From: Bifidobacterium sp. ESL0732
GTDB lineage: Bacteria > Actinomycetota > Actinomycetes > Actinomycetales > Bifidobacteriaceae
Assembly (NCBI RefSeq): GCF_029395535.1
Contig: NZ_CP113920.1
Span: 2,046,001 to 2,110,000, forward strand
Reading direction: 5' to 3'
Length of the DNA stretch: 64,000 nt
Below are positions 1 to 8,791 of this stretch, one piece after another. A program made the position numbers and the translations under genes. The first letter of the stretch is position 1, and each line of letters begins with the position of its first letter. The notes beneath the pieces are model-generated. The model searched no databases, was not told the DNA's origin, and worked only from the letters and a program-made list of their open reading frames with translations.

Positions 1-1551
1 GGCGAGTACCAGCGCGAAAGTGAAGCCCCAGCGCGAGCCGGTGACGAAGGCCATCGCCTTGCCGCCGGAATGGGAAGCCGCTTGGCCGGCACCGAGCAAA
101 ATCGTGGCGACCGCGGTGATGACCGCGCCGACAACCTGCTGCATCGTGTTCAGGATGGTGGAGCCATCGGTCGAAAGATGCTGCGGCAGCGAGGCGAGCG
201 CCGAGGACTGGGCAGGGCTCATCGCCATCGGGATACCGATCATCAGGATGACGTGCGCGCAGATGATGTACGCCACGGAAGTCGACGGGCCAGCCAGCAT
301 CAGCAGGACGACGCCGATCATGGAGAGCACCAATCCGCCGCGCACGAGCCACTTCGCGCCAACGACATCGTAGAGGCGGCCGGCGAACATGGAAACGACC
401 GCGTTGGCCACGCCGCCGGGCAGCATCACGAGGCCGGTGAGCGCAACCTTTACGCCGAGGCCGTTCTGCAGCTCCTGTGGCATCAGATACATGGTGGCCA
501 GGGTGATGCCGAAGTTCATCATCACGATCAACGCGCCGACGGTGAACTGACGAATGCCCAGCGCATGCAGGTCGATGACCGGGTTGTCCATGTGCAGCTG
601 ACGGTAGCTATACGTGGCGATGGCCGCAATGCCGACGATCAGAATCGCGATGACCGGTAGCGAGAAACCGAAGTCGCTGATGAGGCTGACGCCAAGCACG
701 AACCCGCCGAAGCCGACGATCGAAGTGATGCAGGAAAGCGCGTCAATGCTTGGCTTGGTGAGCTTGTAGGCGTTGACCATCCAGATCGAGGCGCAGACCA
801 GCGCAACCAACGCAATGGCAGCGAAGAAGAAGAAAATCGCACGCCAAGAGAACGCGCCAATCAAGCCGCCGGCAAGTGTCGGGCCAATGGCCGGGGCAAA
901 CATGACCACAAGACCGGCCATACCCATGGCAGCACCAATCTTGTTAAGCGGGAAAACCTCGAGAATGACCGAGAACATCATCGGCAGCACCAGACCGGTC
1001 GAAATGCCCTGAATCATGCGGCCAGCAAGCAGCATACCGAACGATGTGCCCGGGGCGAAACCGGAAATCAGCGAGCCTACGAAGAACATCGCGAGCGCAA
1101 ACAACAACAGCGGCTTCGACGGAATCCACTTTAAGAGCATACTGGTGAACGGCAGCACGATGCCAATGACGAGCATGTAGCCCACCACCATCCACTGCGC
1201 GGTGCCGGAACCGATATGGAAGCTGACCATCAAATCAGGCAGTGCGATGTTCATCGCGGTTTCGCTGAGCATCCCGAGGAAGGCGCCGAGATACAGCCCG
1301 AGCATCGTCAGATTCGGGTGCTTGACGTCGATACGCGCTTTCAGCGGCTTGTGCGGCGATGTCGGGTCTTCTACCTCGCGCTTTGATTTCTCCTTGGCGC
1401 CTCCGAGAGGCATTGAGACCGCCCCGGCGTTAAGTGCTACAGCAGCGCTGTCCCCTTTGCCGCCAGCAACGTTCATACTTCCGCTTCGACTTCCGTTTTC
1501 CCGTAACGTCCCGTTTTCGGGCACAATTGATCTAGACATGGCAGAGCCCAT
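1..1551 (-). CDS. DHA2-family MFS multidrug exporter (3' end outside window)
   Basis: Integral membrane proton antiporter of the EmrB/QacA type, probably exporting drugs or other amphiphiles. The reading frame is open from the window edge to an ATG at 1551, which has GGAG 10 nt upstream; an in-frame ATG at 1539 is the alternative. About 85 hydrophilic N-terminal residues precede the first membrane helix. The visible part then has repeated hydrophobic helices, including the family-typical stretches GRMIQGISTG and FAPAIGPTLAGG. The frame is uninterrupted for 517 codons, so most of a roughly 14-helix protein is present and the C-terminus lies outside. It is read away from the neighbouring glycyl-radical operon and is separated from it by a hairpin terminator, so a shared function is not implied. 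The substrate cannot be told from sequence. Confidence 0.85.
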   Translation of the reverse strand, partial: MGSAMSRSIVPENGTLRENGSRSGSMNVAGGKGDSAAVALNAGAVSMPLGGAKEKSKREVEDPTSPHKPLKARIDVKHPNLTMLGLYLGAFLGMLSETAMNIALPDLMVSFHIGSGTAQWMVVGYMLVIGIVLPFTSMLLKWIPSKPLLLFALAMFFVGSLISGFAPGTSFGMLLAGRMIQGISTGLVLPMMFSVILEVFPLNKIGAAMGMAGLVVMFAPAIGPTLAGGLIGAFSWRAIFFFFAAIALVALVCASIWMVNAYKLTKPSIDALSCITSIVGFGGFVLGVSLISDFGFSLPVIAILIVGIAAIATYSYRQLHMDNPVIDLHALGIRQFTVGALIVMMNFGITLATMYLMPQELQNGLGVKVALTGLVMLPGGVANAVVSMFAGRLYDVVGAKWLVRGGLVLSMIGVVLLMLAGPSTSVAYIICAHVILMIGIPMAMSPAQSSALASLPQHLSTDGSTILNTMQQVVGAVITAVATILLGAGQAASHSGGKAMAFVTGSRWGFTFALVLA

Positions 1552-1767
1552 GTTTTTCTTTCTCCATTTCATTCCCGCGTCTTATCGCCGGTTACGGTTG
1601 CGCAGGAGATTCGTGCATCGCGCATTCAAGCGCATTCCTTTATGCAAGGGTGACGCGGAAAGCGCCCACTTTATATTGACAGGAACCCCTCAATCCCAAA
1701 AGCAAGACCTCATTATTAGCAGCTCACTGGACAACGCTGTTACGCCAAGTATGCAAAAATCAATATG

Positions 1768-1849
1768 AGGGCATGAAAAACCTCCGACGCCGAACGACGT
1801 ACGGAGGTTTTCAAATTGCTATTTGCTACTCATTACTCGTGATTCACGC
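1768..1849. repeat. Copy A of direct repeat flanking the GRE cluster (rpmB-terminator type)
   Basis: This stretch matches 9848-9921 almost perfectly. The whole hairpin terminator is shared, and both copies then read TTACTCGYGATTCACGC. At the other copy these last bases are the final codons of rpmB, whereas here they run into the stop of the EIIC gene. The copies bracket about 8 kb holding the entire cluster. Confidence 0.8.
1777..1811. terminator. Bidirectional hairpin terminator after the EIIC gene
   Basis: The arms CCTCCG and CGGAGG are flanked by an A tract on one side and a T tract on the other, with a short inner ACG/CGT pairing. It ends the minus-strand kinase/EIIC transcript. The same hairpin occurs at 9857-9892 behind rpmB. 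Confidence 0.85.
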
Positions 1850-1851
1850 GG

Positions 1852-3069
1852 TTAGGCCTCTACTGCAGTTTTGGCCGTTGCGATTCCGTCGGCGGCGATG
1901 CCAACTTCGGTATTCGAAGCGGCTTCGCCTTCGGTTTCGGAGCTTTCCTCGAGCAGCTCGCGGTCCTCTTGCGAACGGACCTCGTCCTTTTCGTCATTCA
2001 AGCCATCGACAGGGAACTTGAACAGTAGTGTCAGAACGAAAGCGACCACCATGGCGACCACGCAGGAAATAACGTAGGTCACGAAACCATGACCGAAGAA
2101 AACGGGCAATGTGGCAACACTGGGAAGTGCGAATGCGTGGGCCTGGACACCGGAATATCCGGCTATCGCGCCGCCGACGCCACCACCGATGCACACAGCG
2201 GCAAGAGGCATCTTACGGGGAAGGTTCACGCCGAACATCGCGGGTTCCGTGATACCGAACAAAGCCGAAATACTGGCGGAGATGCAGGTCGTCTTGAACG
2301 GCGCGTCATGGCTCTTGAGCATCACAGCCAACGCGGCACCGGCTTGGGCGAACACCGGAGGGCCCATCAGGGCCAGCACCGTATCATGCCCGGAGACCGC
2401 CAGATTGTTCATACCGATAAGGATCAGGCTCCAATGGAAACCGAAAATGACCATCGGCTGCACAGCAGCACCCAACAGCAGGCCTGCGACAATCGGCGAA
2501 AGCGCATACACCCATTCGTATCCGGCAGCGAGTCCATCACCGACCACCTTGCCGAACGGACCGAACAGCAGCAGTGTCACCGAACCGACGAACAGCACGC
2601 AGATCAACGGCGTGAGGAATCCACGGATCACTTCCGGCAGGACCTTGTCGAGCCACTGCTGCACGAATCTCAGCAGACCGATCGCCAGAATGATGGGCAG
2701 CACGCTCGAAGCGTACTTGACGCCCAGCATCGGTATACCGAAGAAGGACAGGGTGGTGCCCTTTTCCTGCACTTTCACGAGTGCGGGATACATCAGCAGA
2801 CAAGCGATGACGACAGCGATATACGGATTGGTCTTGAATTGCTTGGCGGAAGTATAGGCAAGCATGACGGGAAGGAAAGTGAACACGCACGAAGCCATCG
2901 CGTCAAGAACCAAATACGTGTTTCCCGAGGCATCCAGCACCTTGCAGCTGGTCAGGATGATCAGCACACCCTTCATGATGCCGGCGGCCGAAAGCAGGTT
3001 CACAATGGGCAGGAAGATGCCGGAAATGCCGTCGATAATGACATTGAGCAGACTCTTTTTCTTGGCCAT
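1852..3069 (-). CDS. Orphan PTS EIIC permease, beta-glucoside family, lacking EIIA and EIIB
   Basis: Membrane permease domain of the bgl/glucoside PTS class, 405 residues. The sugar-site motif GITEP is at 272-276, and the family block GFHW (210-213) followed by NNLA is present. The complete bgl-type protein would carry a phosphocysteine EIIB domain and usually an EIIA domain; neither is fused here or encoded nearby. The protein instead ends in a soluble acidic tail of about 50 residues. ATG 3069 is chosen because AAGGAG lies 8 nt upstream; a GTG at 3078 would leave no room for that site. The start lies 5 nt after the kinase stop, so translation is probably coupled. I infer facilitated uptake of a neutral sugar that the adjacent ROK kinase then phosphorylates. 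Confidence 0.8.
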   Translation of the reverse strand: MAKKKSLLNVIIDGISGIFLPIVNLLSAAGIMKGVLIILTSCKVLDASGNTYLVLDAMASCVFTFLPVMLAYTSAKQFKTNPYIAVVIACLLMYPALVKVQEKGTTLSFFGIPMLGVKYASSVLPIILAIGLLRFVQQWLDKVLPEVIRGFLTPLICVLFVGSVTLLLFGPFGKVVGDGLAAGYEWVYALSPIVAGLLLGAAVQPMVIFGFHWSLILIGMNNLAVSGHDTVLALMGPPVFAQAGAALAVMLKSHDAPFKTTCISASISALFGITEPAMFGVNLPRKMPLAAVCIGGGVGGAIAGYSGVQAHAFALPSVATLPVFFGHGFVTYVISCVVAMVVAFVLTLLFKFPVDGLNDEKDEVRSQEDRELLEESSETEGEAASNTEVGIAADGIATAKTAVEA

Positions 3070-3074
3070 TGCGT

Positions 3075-4094
3075 TCACTCCTTGGTAAAGTTGTTGACCA
3101 GCACCTTGCCCTCAGGCGCTTTTTCTTCTTCATCGTCGCCGGATTGCTCTTCCGACTTCTCGATAGAGCCGTCCACGTCTTCCTTGTTGACGAAGTATTC
3201 ACGCTCGTCGACGCCACGCAGATAGCACTGCAGAGCACCTACCAGATTCGCGTCGTTCTGGAACTTGCAGCTGACCACTTCCGCCTGGGAGACGAAGTAC
3301 GGGCAGGTTGCATAGAGTTTCTGCAGATTGGCACGGATGGCTTCGATGAAAGCCGGCTGCGCGGAAATGCCGCCACCGATGGCAAAGCGTTCCGGATCGA
3401 CGATATTCTGGATATTGAATATCTGGACGGCAATGTCATGCGCATAATGATCCAGACAATCCAACGCCTCGGGTTCTCCTGCATTGACAGCCTCGAAGAA
3501 TTTCACGCCATCGATGGAATCCGCGTCGACGCCCTTGGCACTCGCATAATTCGTGCACAGAGCAGGGGTGCCGCATTGGTTGCCCCACACCCCTTCACGG
3601 GTCGGGCCTTCGTCGTGCGAAGTGATGATGTAGCTCACCTCGCCAGCGGAGAAATGAGGACCACGATGAAGCATGTGGTTCTTGATGATGCCGCCGCCAA
3701 TCATGGTGCCGAACAACAGCACAAATCCGTCGCTGACATCCTTCAGCGCACCTACAGTCGCTTCAGCAGTCGCTGCGCACTTCGCATCGTTGTCCATTAC
3801 GATCCGCACAGGGCAATGGCTGAAAAGCTCGTGACGAAGATAGAAATCATCGTTGTAACGCAACGCACCGCCCATAGCGCAGTATCCCTCATCCGAGTCA
3901 ATGATCCCAGGCATCGAAATCGCTATGCCCTGTACACCAGGCTCCTGTTTGAAAAGCTGGGTCAGAGCGGCAATCAATTCGTCTCGACCTTCCTGAGGAG
4001 TCGGGATCGACCCGCGGGAGGTAATCGAGCTGTTTTCCAACATATATGCATATTTGATATTGGTTCCGCCGATATCAATGGCTAGAATTTTCAT
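3075..4094 (-). CDS. ROK-family sugar kinase, candidate anhydrohexitol kinase
   Basis: Cytoplasmic ATP-dependent sugar kinase of 339 residues. The N-terminal phosphate loop AIDIGGTN is at 5-12. The catalytic aspartate is in DNDAK (D103). A Cys pair in CGTPALC sits where ROK proteins usually carry a zinc site, but the usual cysteine cluster is not complete. The last 47 residues (293-339) are an acidic extension unusual for the family. AAGGA sits about 8 nt before the ATG. It is co-transcribed with the orphan EIIC and lies downstream of the GRE and aldolase genes. By context I infer that it makes the 6-phosphate of the imported substrate, possibly 1,5-anhydroglucitol or 1,5-anhydromannitol. Sequence alone would equally allow a glucoside or mannose kinase. 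Confidence 0.8.
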   Translation of the reverse strand: MKILAIDIGGTNIKYAYMLENSSITSRGSIPTPQEGRDELIAALTQLFKQEPGVQGIAISMPGIIDSDEGYCAMGGALRYNDDFYLRHELFSHCPVRIVMDNDAKCAATAEATVGALKDVSDGFVLLFGTMIGGGIIKNHMLHRGPHFSAGEVSYIITSHDEGPTREGVWGNQCGTPALCTNYASAKGVDADSIDGVKFFEAVNAGEPEALDCLDHYAHDIAVQIFNIQNIVDPERFAIGGGISAQPAFIEAIRANLQKLYATCPYFVSQAEVVSCKFQNDANLVGALQCYLRGVDEREYFVNKEDVDGSIEKSEEQSGDDEEEKAPEGKVLVNNFTKE

Positions 4095-4252
4095 GATGCA
4101 TCCTTGCGTTATCCAAACCTGTTATTCGAAGTTTCAGAGCACAATAAGCCCCGGAATTTCATAAAAAAAATGTTTTTGAAGTCACAATGCCGAATCGACA
4201 CCGATCACACATTGCGTCTTGAAGTGTTCGTCTCGTTGTGTTGTCGTTGGCC

Positions 4253-4287
4253 TCGACGGTGGTTTCATTGGCTAAAACCACCGTCGA
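4253..4287. other. Perfect 13-bp stem-loop between aldolase and kinase genes
   Basis: The arms TCGACGGTGGTTT and AAACCACCGTCGA close a 9-nt loop. No U tract follows on either strand, so it is more likely an mRNA processing or stability element than an intrinsic terminator. It lies in a 259-bp gap inside an otherwise compact gene set. Confidence 0.7.
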
Positions 4288-4353
4288 AACCGACGATTTT
4301 GCTGCTGCAATGGCACAGAGGAGACATCCCCATACCATCGAACCGGCTATCGC

Positions 4354-5031
4354 CTACAGAGTGGCCATAGTCTTTCCGGAGCCGACAAGACCTTCGAAAT
4401 CGGCCACGAAATCATCTACCGCCGCGTCGATCGCAGCGTTCTTGGTCAGCGAGTCAATGACCGAAGACGCTATCGTCGCGGCACCGACACCATGAACCGC
4501 CAGGTCAAGCACCTGCTGCGAGTTCTTGAAGCTCGCCGCCAGAACTTCACAGTGCAGATCATTGGCCCTGAAGATGTCGTGAATCTTGCAGGCGACATCG
4601 ATACCGTCGTAACCCATGTTGTCTATGCGGTTGATGTACGGGGCCGCATACACCGCTCCGGCCTTGGCCGCTATGAACGCCTGCAACGGAGTATAGATGG
4701 CCGTCGCGGTGACGTTGATGCCTTCGGCAGACAGCTGCTTGATTGCTTTGAACCCTTCGGGAACGCTTGGAACCTTGGGGAACGTGTTGTCCCCTAGCTC
4801 CTTGACGATCCGGTGGGCGTCTGCGACCATGCCCTTGGCATCCCTGGCCACCACTTGCGCGTGGAGCTCGCGGTCCGGTCCGATAATGGAACGGATCTCG
4901 TGCAGCACCTCGAAGGGAGGCCGTCCGGCTTTCGCCAGAATCGAGGGGTTGGTGGTCACACCATCAATCGGATAATACTCAACCAAGCGTTTGATGGCTT
5001 CGGTATCCGCATCATCAATGATGAGTTTCAT
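4354..5031 (-). CDS. fsa: Fructose-6-phosphate aldolase (FSA)-like transaldolase
   Basis: Class I aldolase of the small transaldolase/FSA subfamily, 225 residues, close to the usual 220. GVTTNPS is at 24-30. The Schiff-base lysine is in PKVPSVPEG (K86). PYINRID matches the E. coli FsaA segment PYVNRID. E. coli FSA enzymes cleave fructose 6-phosphate, and 1-deoxyfructose 6-phosphate, to glyceraldehyde 3-phosphate plus dihydroxyacetone or hydroxyacetone. The gene follows the GRE by 48 bp and has AAAGGAA before its ATG. In E. coli, both GRE genes pflD and ybiW also neighbour an fsa gene, so this pairing is informative. The role in cleaving the GRE product is an inference from that context. Confidence 0.88.
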   Translation of the reverse strand: MKLIIDDADTEAIKRLVEYYPIDGVTTNPSILAKAGRPPFEVLHEIRSIIGPDRELHAQVVARDAKGMVADAHRIVKELGDNTFPKVPSVPEGFKAIKQLSAEGINVTATAIYTPLQAFIAAKAGAVYAAPYINRIDNMGYDGIDVACKIHDIFRANDLHCEVLAASFKNSQQVLDLAVHGVGAATIASSVIDSLTKNAAIDAAVDDFVADFEGLVGSGKTMATL

Positions 5032-5079
5032 GGTTATTTCCTTTCATTGCCGACATCTAAGAAAATCGTGGATGACGAA

Positions 5080-7506
5080 TTACAGCGTCTGCTCGGTCCG
5101 TTCGATGATGTCGTCCTGAGTCGCCTTGGACAGCACAACGAAGAAGGCGCTGTAGCCGGCGACACGAACGATCAGATCACGATGCTTTTCCGGATGGACC
5201 TGTGCATCAAGCAATGTTTCACGGGAGACGACATTGTATTGCACGTGATACCCGTGAAGCCTGTCGAAGAACGCACGCGTCAGCAAAGCGAGTTTCTGAC
5301 GATTTTCCATCTTCGAAAGCACCTGCGGGGTCATCTTCTGGTTGAGCAGAACGCCACCGGTGATGTCATCCGTGGGGAGCTTGGAGACCGACTTGAACAC
5401 GGCGGTCGGGCCATGCTGATCCGCAGAATGGGAGGGGCTGCAACCTTCGGCGAGGGGCTCGCCTGCGGCACGGCCGTCAGGGGTGGCCAGCGTGCCTGCA
5501 CCCTGCGGCACATTCGCTGAAATCGAACTGGTTCCGGCGTAATAGATTCCACCAATCGGCCCGCGGCCGTAGCGGGTATTGTGGTACTTCTTCATCTCAT
5601 CGATGTAGATGTCATACGCCTGGCGAATAAGCGAATCGACGTAATCATCGTCGTTGCCGTACTTTGGCGCCGCCTTCATCAGCTCGCGGATGTGTTGATT
5701 CTTTTCACCCTGCCAATTGGCCTGCATCGCGTCCCAAAGCTCTTCGGGCGTGACCTTCTTTTCTTCGAAGACCACCTTCTTCATGGCGGCGAGGGAATCG
5801 GCGAGGTTGGCGATACCCACCTGCAGATCGGAGATGAAATCGTAGACTGCGCCGCCTTCCTTCATGTTCAGGCCACGTTCGATGCAATCGTCGGTCAGAC
5901 AAGAGCAGAGAATATCAGCCGTGTCCTGTTCAAGGACCATATCGCAGGTCGCGTCGATGATGACGCACTGCCGGCACATCTCACGGATGACCTTGTCCCA
6001 GCAGTTCATGACTTGGTCGAAACTCGTGAAATCCTTGAAATGTCCGGTGCCTTCGACCAGTTTCGTGCCGCTTTGCGGGTCGACACCATTGTTCATCGCA
6101 ATCAAGAGCGCCTTCGGGAAATTGAGGAAGCTCATGCCAGTGCAACGGTAGCCCCACTTGCCGGGCACCGCCGTCTCCACGCAACCGATGGCCGAATAGT
6201 TGTAGGCATCCTCGCGGGCCACACCCTTTTCGATGAAGCTGGGGATGATGACCTCGTCATCATTGAACGCCGGCATACCGAAACCGCAACGCACCACTTC
6301 GATGCATTCGTTCATGAAATCGTCGGGAAGATTCTCGTGATAGCGAACGGTGAGGTTTGGTTGCGTCAAATGGCATTGCGCCACGGACTTGAGAATGAGC
6401 CAGCTCATAGGGTTGGTGGCGTCCCTCGCTTCGCCGTCCACCAGCTTCTGGCCGCCGACCGTCACGTTCTGATAGAGCGGGGAACCTGCAGAGAACTGGG
6501 TATGGCTCCATGGACGGACCTTGTTGATGGTGAAGGTCTTGAGCCACAGATTGCACATCAGCTCGTCGGCTTCGTCGGTCGTAATCCGACCGGTCTTCAG
6601 ATCATTTTCATAGTATGGCCACAGATACTGGTCCATACGACCGTAGGAAAGCGAATGCCCGTTGGACTCGAGCTGCAAGGTGAGGTGAATCAGCCATACC
6701 GACTGCACTGCCTCGCGCAAGGTGCGCGCCGGCTCATATGGCACATGGTCAAGGGCCTCGGCCATTCCACGGAGTTCGGCAGCACGGCGTTCGCCACCTT
6801 TTTGCGAACACTCTTGAGCCTGCTCACGGGCCAACGCGGCGTACCGACCCGCGAATTCCTTGACGGCATCGACCACGATGAGAATCGCACGATAGAAGTA
6901 GCTCTTGTGGATGTTGCGGTAATCCGTCAGATCGAGGGCATCGAGCTTCTCTTGGGCGCGACGGGCGTAATCCTTCAGCCCGAGCTTCAGCAATCCTTCA
7001 TAGTTGACGGCGCAGTGGGCGTCGCCTGAAGTGATATTGCCTTCGGACTTGATGATGCCGAGATCATAGAACAGCTTGGAATGAGGCGGGAAGGCTGCAA
7101 GCCCACGATCCTGGAGGGTGTTGTGCTTCCAGAACGGATAGATGGAACGCAGCTTTTCCTTGTTTTCCTCGGTGATGGTGAACACGTCGCCATCGCGCTT
7201 TTCGAACTGATCGAGTTCGTCGATCACCCAGTCCATCGCGTACTCCGGGAAAATCGGCGCCGACCTGTTCTTCGAAGCCTGGTTGCCGGCGATAACCGTC
7301 TCGGGCTCAATGAAAATCGGCATCTGCTCAAGAATCTCCTTGAGCATGATCGCACGCTTGATGGCCAGGGGCTGATCCTGTTGCTCTTGATAGACCTTGG
7401 TCGTAATCATCGCCCGATCGACATCGATCTGCGGCACTGCATCGAGCAACTGATCACGGAAAGAGTTCATCCTGTCAGTGAGCTTTCCAAAATGTGAATC
7501 ACTCAT
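5080..7506 (-). CDS. Glycyl radical enzyme, PflD/YbiW-like C-O lyase
   Basis: Oxygen-sensitive radical enzyme of 808 residues, the full family length. The catalytic cysteine is C442 in AIGCVETAV and the glycyl radical residue is G784 in RVAGYSAFF. CVE rather than the CC pair of pyruvate formate-lyase places it with the eliminases and lyases. Long segments match what I recall of E. coli YbiW, for example GNITSGDAH, RCGFGMPAFN, GKWGYRCTGMS and YGNDDD. Those E. coli enzymes were reported to open 1,5-anhydroglucitol or 1,5-anhydromannitol 6-phosphate to 1-deoxyfructose 6-phosphate. The first gene of its operon, it has its own sigma70 promoter and AAAGGAAAG before the ATG. The substrate assignment rests on homology and neighbours. 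It is not pyruvate formate-lyase. Confidence 0.92.
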   Translation of the reverse strand: MSDSHFGKLTDRMNSFRDQLLDAVPQIDVDRAMITTKVYQEQQDQPLAIKRAIMLKEILEQMPIFIEPETVIAGNQASKNRSAPIFPEYAMDWVIDELDQFEKRDGDVFTITEENKEKLRSIYPFWKHNTLQDRGLAAFPPHSKLFYDLGIIKSEGNITSGDAHCAVNYEGLLKLGLKDYARRAQEKLDALDLTDYRNIHKSYFYRAILIVVDAVKEFAGRYAALAREQAQECSQKGGERRAAELRGMAEALDHVPYEPARTLREAVQSVWLIHLTLQLESNGHSLSYGRMDQYLWPYYENDLKTGRITTDEADELMCNLWLKTFTINKVRPWSHTQFSAGSPLYQNVTVGGQKLVDGEARDATNPMSWLILKSVAQCHLTQPNLTVRYHENLPDDFMNECIEVVRCGFGMPAFNDDEVIIPSFIEKGVAREDAYNYSAIGCVETAVPGKWGYRCTGMSFLNFPKALLIAMNNGVDPQSGTKLVEGTGHFKDFTSFDQVMNCWDKVIREMCRQCVIIDATCDMVLEQDTADILCSCLTDDCIERGLNMKEGGAVYDFISDLQVGIANLADSLAAMKKVVFEEKKVTPEELWDAMQANWQGEKNQHIRELMKAAPKYGNDDDYVDSLIRQAYDIYIDEMKKYHNTRYGRGPIGGIYYAGTSSISANVPQGAGTLATPDGRAAGEPLAEGCSPSHSADQHGPTAVFKSVSKLPTDDITGGVLLNQKMTPQVLSKMENRQKLALLTRAFFDRLHGYHVQYNVVSRETLLDAQVHPEKHRDLIVRVAGYSAFFVVLSKATQDDIIERTEQTL

Positions 7507-7552
7507 CGTACTTTCCTTTCATAAATGTAAGCTACATCACTTACGCAGCTTC

Positions 7553-7581
7553 AGAATAACGAAAGGAAGTATTTTTGTCAA
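7553..7581 (-). promoter_or_regulatory. Sigma70-type promoter of the GRE operon
   Basis: On the minus strand a -35 TTGACA (7576-7581) and a -10 TATTCT (7553-7558) are separated by 17 bp. The predicted start near 7546 leaves a leader of about 40 nt to the GRE start codon. The bipartite CGTAA element at 7585-7611 abuts the -35 on its upstream side. Confidence 0.7.
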
Positions 7582-7584
7582 CTT

Positions 7585-7611
7585 CGTAAGTAATTTATAT
7601 TTTGTTCGTAA
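7585..7611 (+). promoter_or_regulatory. Bipartite CGTAA operator, GRE promoter
   Basis: Two CGTAA half-sites start at 7585 and 7607, exactly 22 bp apart, with an AT-rich spacer ending in TTTTG. The same layout is found at the activase promoter (9746-9772). The natural candidate ligand is the DeoR protein encoded between the two promoters. Confidence 0.55.
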
Positions 7612-7782
7612 ATTTATTGCTTTCGATTTGATTTATTTTAGGCAAACTACTCTCGCATCCATAAAACGATTGCTTTTGAAAAAGCAAAGAAAGACTCCCT
7701 GCCTAGAATGCCTTGAAGTTATTGAAAATTATCGTTTAATACTTTTGACGTCAGCGCCTTACAGATACCCGTTTTGGATACG

Positions 7783-7821
7783 ATTGAAAACCCGGCACAG
7801 AATCAACGGATTCGCGCCGGG
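7783..7821 (-). terminator. Terminator after the deoR gene
   Basis: On the minus strand the outer arms CCCGGC/GCCGGG and the inner arms GAATC/GATTC close a CGTT loop and are followed by TTTT. It separates the regulator transcript from the GRE promoter downstream. The rest of the 7507-7858 gap holds that promoter and AT-rich sequence with no gene. Confidence 0.8.
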
Positions 7822-7858
7822 AATCAACACGACAATAAAATTTACCTACAGCGAAACA

Positions 7859-8605
7859 TCAGACTGTGACGATGTCGACGCCATACCCTTCCAACATTTT
7901 CCGGGCAGCATCCGAAAGACCGTCATCCGTGAACGTCGACACGTCTTTGTCGCCGAAATCAAGAGGAACGGTGCCGCGTCGGGAGAACTTGTTGCTTTCG
8001 GTGACCACGACCACACGGCCAGCGTGCTGCGCCATATCGCAGACGGTCTCGGCACGAAGAGAATCACGGTTGGCGAATCCCGTCTCCTCGCTGTATCCGT
8101 CGGTTCCGGCGAAAAGGATGTCAACATACATGCCTTTCAGGCAGCGCTCGACCATCGGCCCCACCATGACTTGCGCCGTCTGCTGGTATATTCCGCCCAA
8201 AAGGATGATCTGGCTTTGGGATTTGCCACGAACGTATCCGGCGACGAACGCGCTGTTGGTGATGATGGTGAGGTCGTTTTTCGTCGAAACCAGTTCGGCA
8301 GCCAGCAAAGCACAAGTACTGCCATTCTCGATCATGACGGTATCGCCGTCATGGACGCACTGCGCAGCACGCTTGGCGATCTTCAGCTTTTCCTCGTAAT
8401 GGTAGGCAAGTCGGCTTTCCATGTTGTCGGCGCTTTTCAGCACCGCGAATCCGTGCTCACGATCGATGATGCCACGCTTTTCGAGCGCGCTCAGATCCTT
8501 GCGCATCGTGACTTCGGAAACGCCGAGTTCTTCGGCAAGCGTGGCGACCTCGATACGTTTGTGCTCGGTAAGAAGCTCAAGAATACGATTCGTCCTCGTC
8601 TCCAT
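7859..8605 (-). CDS. DeoR-family regulator of the GRE cluster
   Basis: Cytoplasmic transcription factor of 248 residues. An N-terminal winged helix-turn-helix occupies about residues 5-55 (RILELLTEHKRIEVATLAEE, then GVSEVTMRKDLSALEKRG). A DeoRC effector domain follows, with ENGSTCALLA, TITNS and AGTDGY, the last being part of the phosphosugar site in this family. Family members usually sense a phosphorylated sugar intermediate. GGAACGGAAGG precedes the ATG. It sits between the activase and the GRE gene, on the same strand but with its own terminator. Control of both neighbouring promoters through the shared CGTAA element is inferred. Confidence 0.88.
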   Translation of the reverse strand: METRTNRILELLTEHKRIEVATLAEELGVSEVTMRKDLSALEKRGIIDREHGFAVLKSADNMESRLAYHYEEKLKIAKRAAQCVHDGDTVMIENGSTCALLAAELVSTKNDLTIITNSAFVAGYVRGKSQSQIILLGGIYQQTAQVMVGPMVERCLKGMYVDILFAGTDGYSEETGFANRDSLRAETVCDMAQHAGRVVVVTESNKFSRRGTVPLDFGDKDVSTFTDDGLSDAARKMLEGYGVDIVTV

Positions 8606-8791
8606 CGGTATACCTTCCGTTCCTCAAGTTTGCACTTTGCCTATATCGCAAGCCTAACACCCTTCATTCAGCAATCACAAGCAGATTGTTTTTCAAACGG
8701 AAGTATTAGTTTTATCAAACCAAAATAATCGTCAATCCTGGTTTCGAGGAAACAAAACACCAACTTCGCAGTTCGAGACGCTGAACCCTCG

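Noticed and set aside
5581..7029. 482-codon plus-strand frame inside the GRE gene
   Set aside because: It is antisense to a full-length, highly conserved enzyme and has no recognisable domain or start signal.
5080..7506. Pyruvate formate-lyase
   Set aside because: The active site reads GCVE rather than two adjacent cysteines, and the neighbours are aldolase, kinase and permease genes.
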